64,000 nt of DNA from Flagellimonas beolgyonensis. Lineage in GTDB: Bacteria; Bacteroidota; Bacteroidia; Flavobacteriales; Flavobacteriaceae. The notes under the pieces are model-generated. The model was not told the DNA's origin. It made no database searches and was given only the letters and a program-made list of their open reading frames with translations. The stretch spans positions 417,655 to 481,654 of the forward strand of contig NZ_RZMY01000006.1 in the NCBI RefSeq assembly GCF_003992615.1. The letters are read 5' to 3'. Position numbers and translations under genes: made by a program. This document shows positions 63,957 through 64,000 of this stretch, piece by piece. Numbering within the stretch: position 1 is the stretch's first letter; every line of letters begins with the position of its first letter.

Positions 63957-64000
63957 GCTTCGACAGGCTCAGCACAAAAAGACTAGCGGTAGCGGGGGGG
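63957..64000. repeat. REP-like palindrome, group 2, cut by the window edge
   Basis: Contains GCTTCGACAGGCTCAGCA and GACTAGCGGTAGCGGGG, the same parts as the copy at 50563-50620. Its left arm is degraded (CCACGAATAATC). Confidence 0.6.

Larger units (their letters stand above)
63327..64000. other. Upstream region of the RHS operon, to the window edge
   Basis: No gene. The stretch 63640-63790 is very AT-rich. The promoter of the RHS operon must lie close to 63330-63450. The right end carries a hairpin and a REP-like repeat, listed separately. Confidence 0.5.

Noticed and set aside
1..64000. tRNA or rRNA genes
   Set aside because: I saw no CCA-ended cloverleaf-like segment or conserved rRNA stretch, though a covariance search was not possible.

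Overview
The window looks like part of a marine Flavobacteriaceae chromosome (Muricauda/Flagellimonas-like is my inference). The grounds are two SusC/SusD pairs, a gliding/T9SS type-B sorting domain, DUF2911, YozG-type HTH with DUF2975, Bacteroidetes-style RHS proteins, weak Shine-Dalgarno signals and moderate GC. I saw no rRNA, tRNA or CRISPR.

Layout, left to right. 1-11.8 kb (+): a nutrient-uptake locus with a truncated SusC, its SusD, a DUF2064 GT-A-like protein, a second complete SusC/SusD pair, a sodium:solute symporter and a metallophosphoesterase-like protein. It meets head-on a membrane-anchored GH113-like glycosidase (11.9-13.2 kb, -). 13.4-17.3 kb: DUF2911/TPR protein (-), a small lipoprotein, then a PAS histidine kinase overlapping its response regulator (+). 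18.6-23.3 kb (-): a four-gene unit of M1-peptidase/ABC-2 permease fusion, ABC ATPase, XRE regulator and DUF2975 protein, with an inverted-repeat cluster upstream. 23.4-24.2 kb: at least two decayed genes. 24.3-29.6 kb (+): a tight three-gene 2-oxoacid:ferredoxin oxidoreductase-like operon whose third gene is an 814-residue protein ending in a 4Fe-4S domain. 30-36.2 kb (+): an alpha/beta hydrolase flanked by broken genes, then a signalling trio: a 1050-residue PAS/GAF protein with a DHp but no ATPase domain, a CheY-like regulator, and a complete PAS kinase.

36.3-41.5 kb (-) is the most unusual region. Four closely spaced genes without signal peptides encode two glycine-rich collagen-like proteins, a protein that resembles leukocidin/aerolysin-type beta pore formers, and a protein with features of the DNase I/sphingomyelinase (EEP) fold. 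A frameshifted, truncated integrase lies just beyond.

42.8-47.8 kb (-): a type IV filament/type II secretion-like operon (GspF, prepilin-like proteins, PilP/GspC-like protein, two lipoproteins) with no ATPase or secretin, preceded by a T9SS-secreted PKD protein. 50.3-53.4 kb: a REP-type repeat landscape with a REP-associated tyrosine transposase (RAYT) and a partial, exactly collinear duplication of the first two filament-operon genes. 53.4-63.3 kb (-): an RHS polymorphic-toxin operon ending in a variable toxin tip and a candidate immunity gene. Composite repeats (terminator hairpin plus REP hairpin) sit at the 3' ends of several genes here and recur at the right edge of the window.

All functional assignments come from reading motifs by eye; no database search was run.
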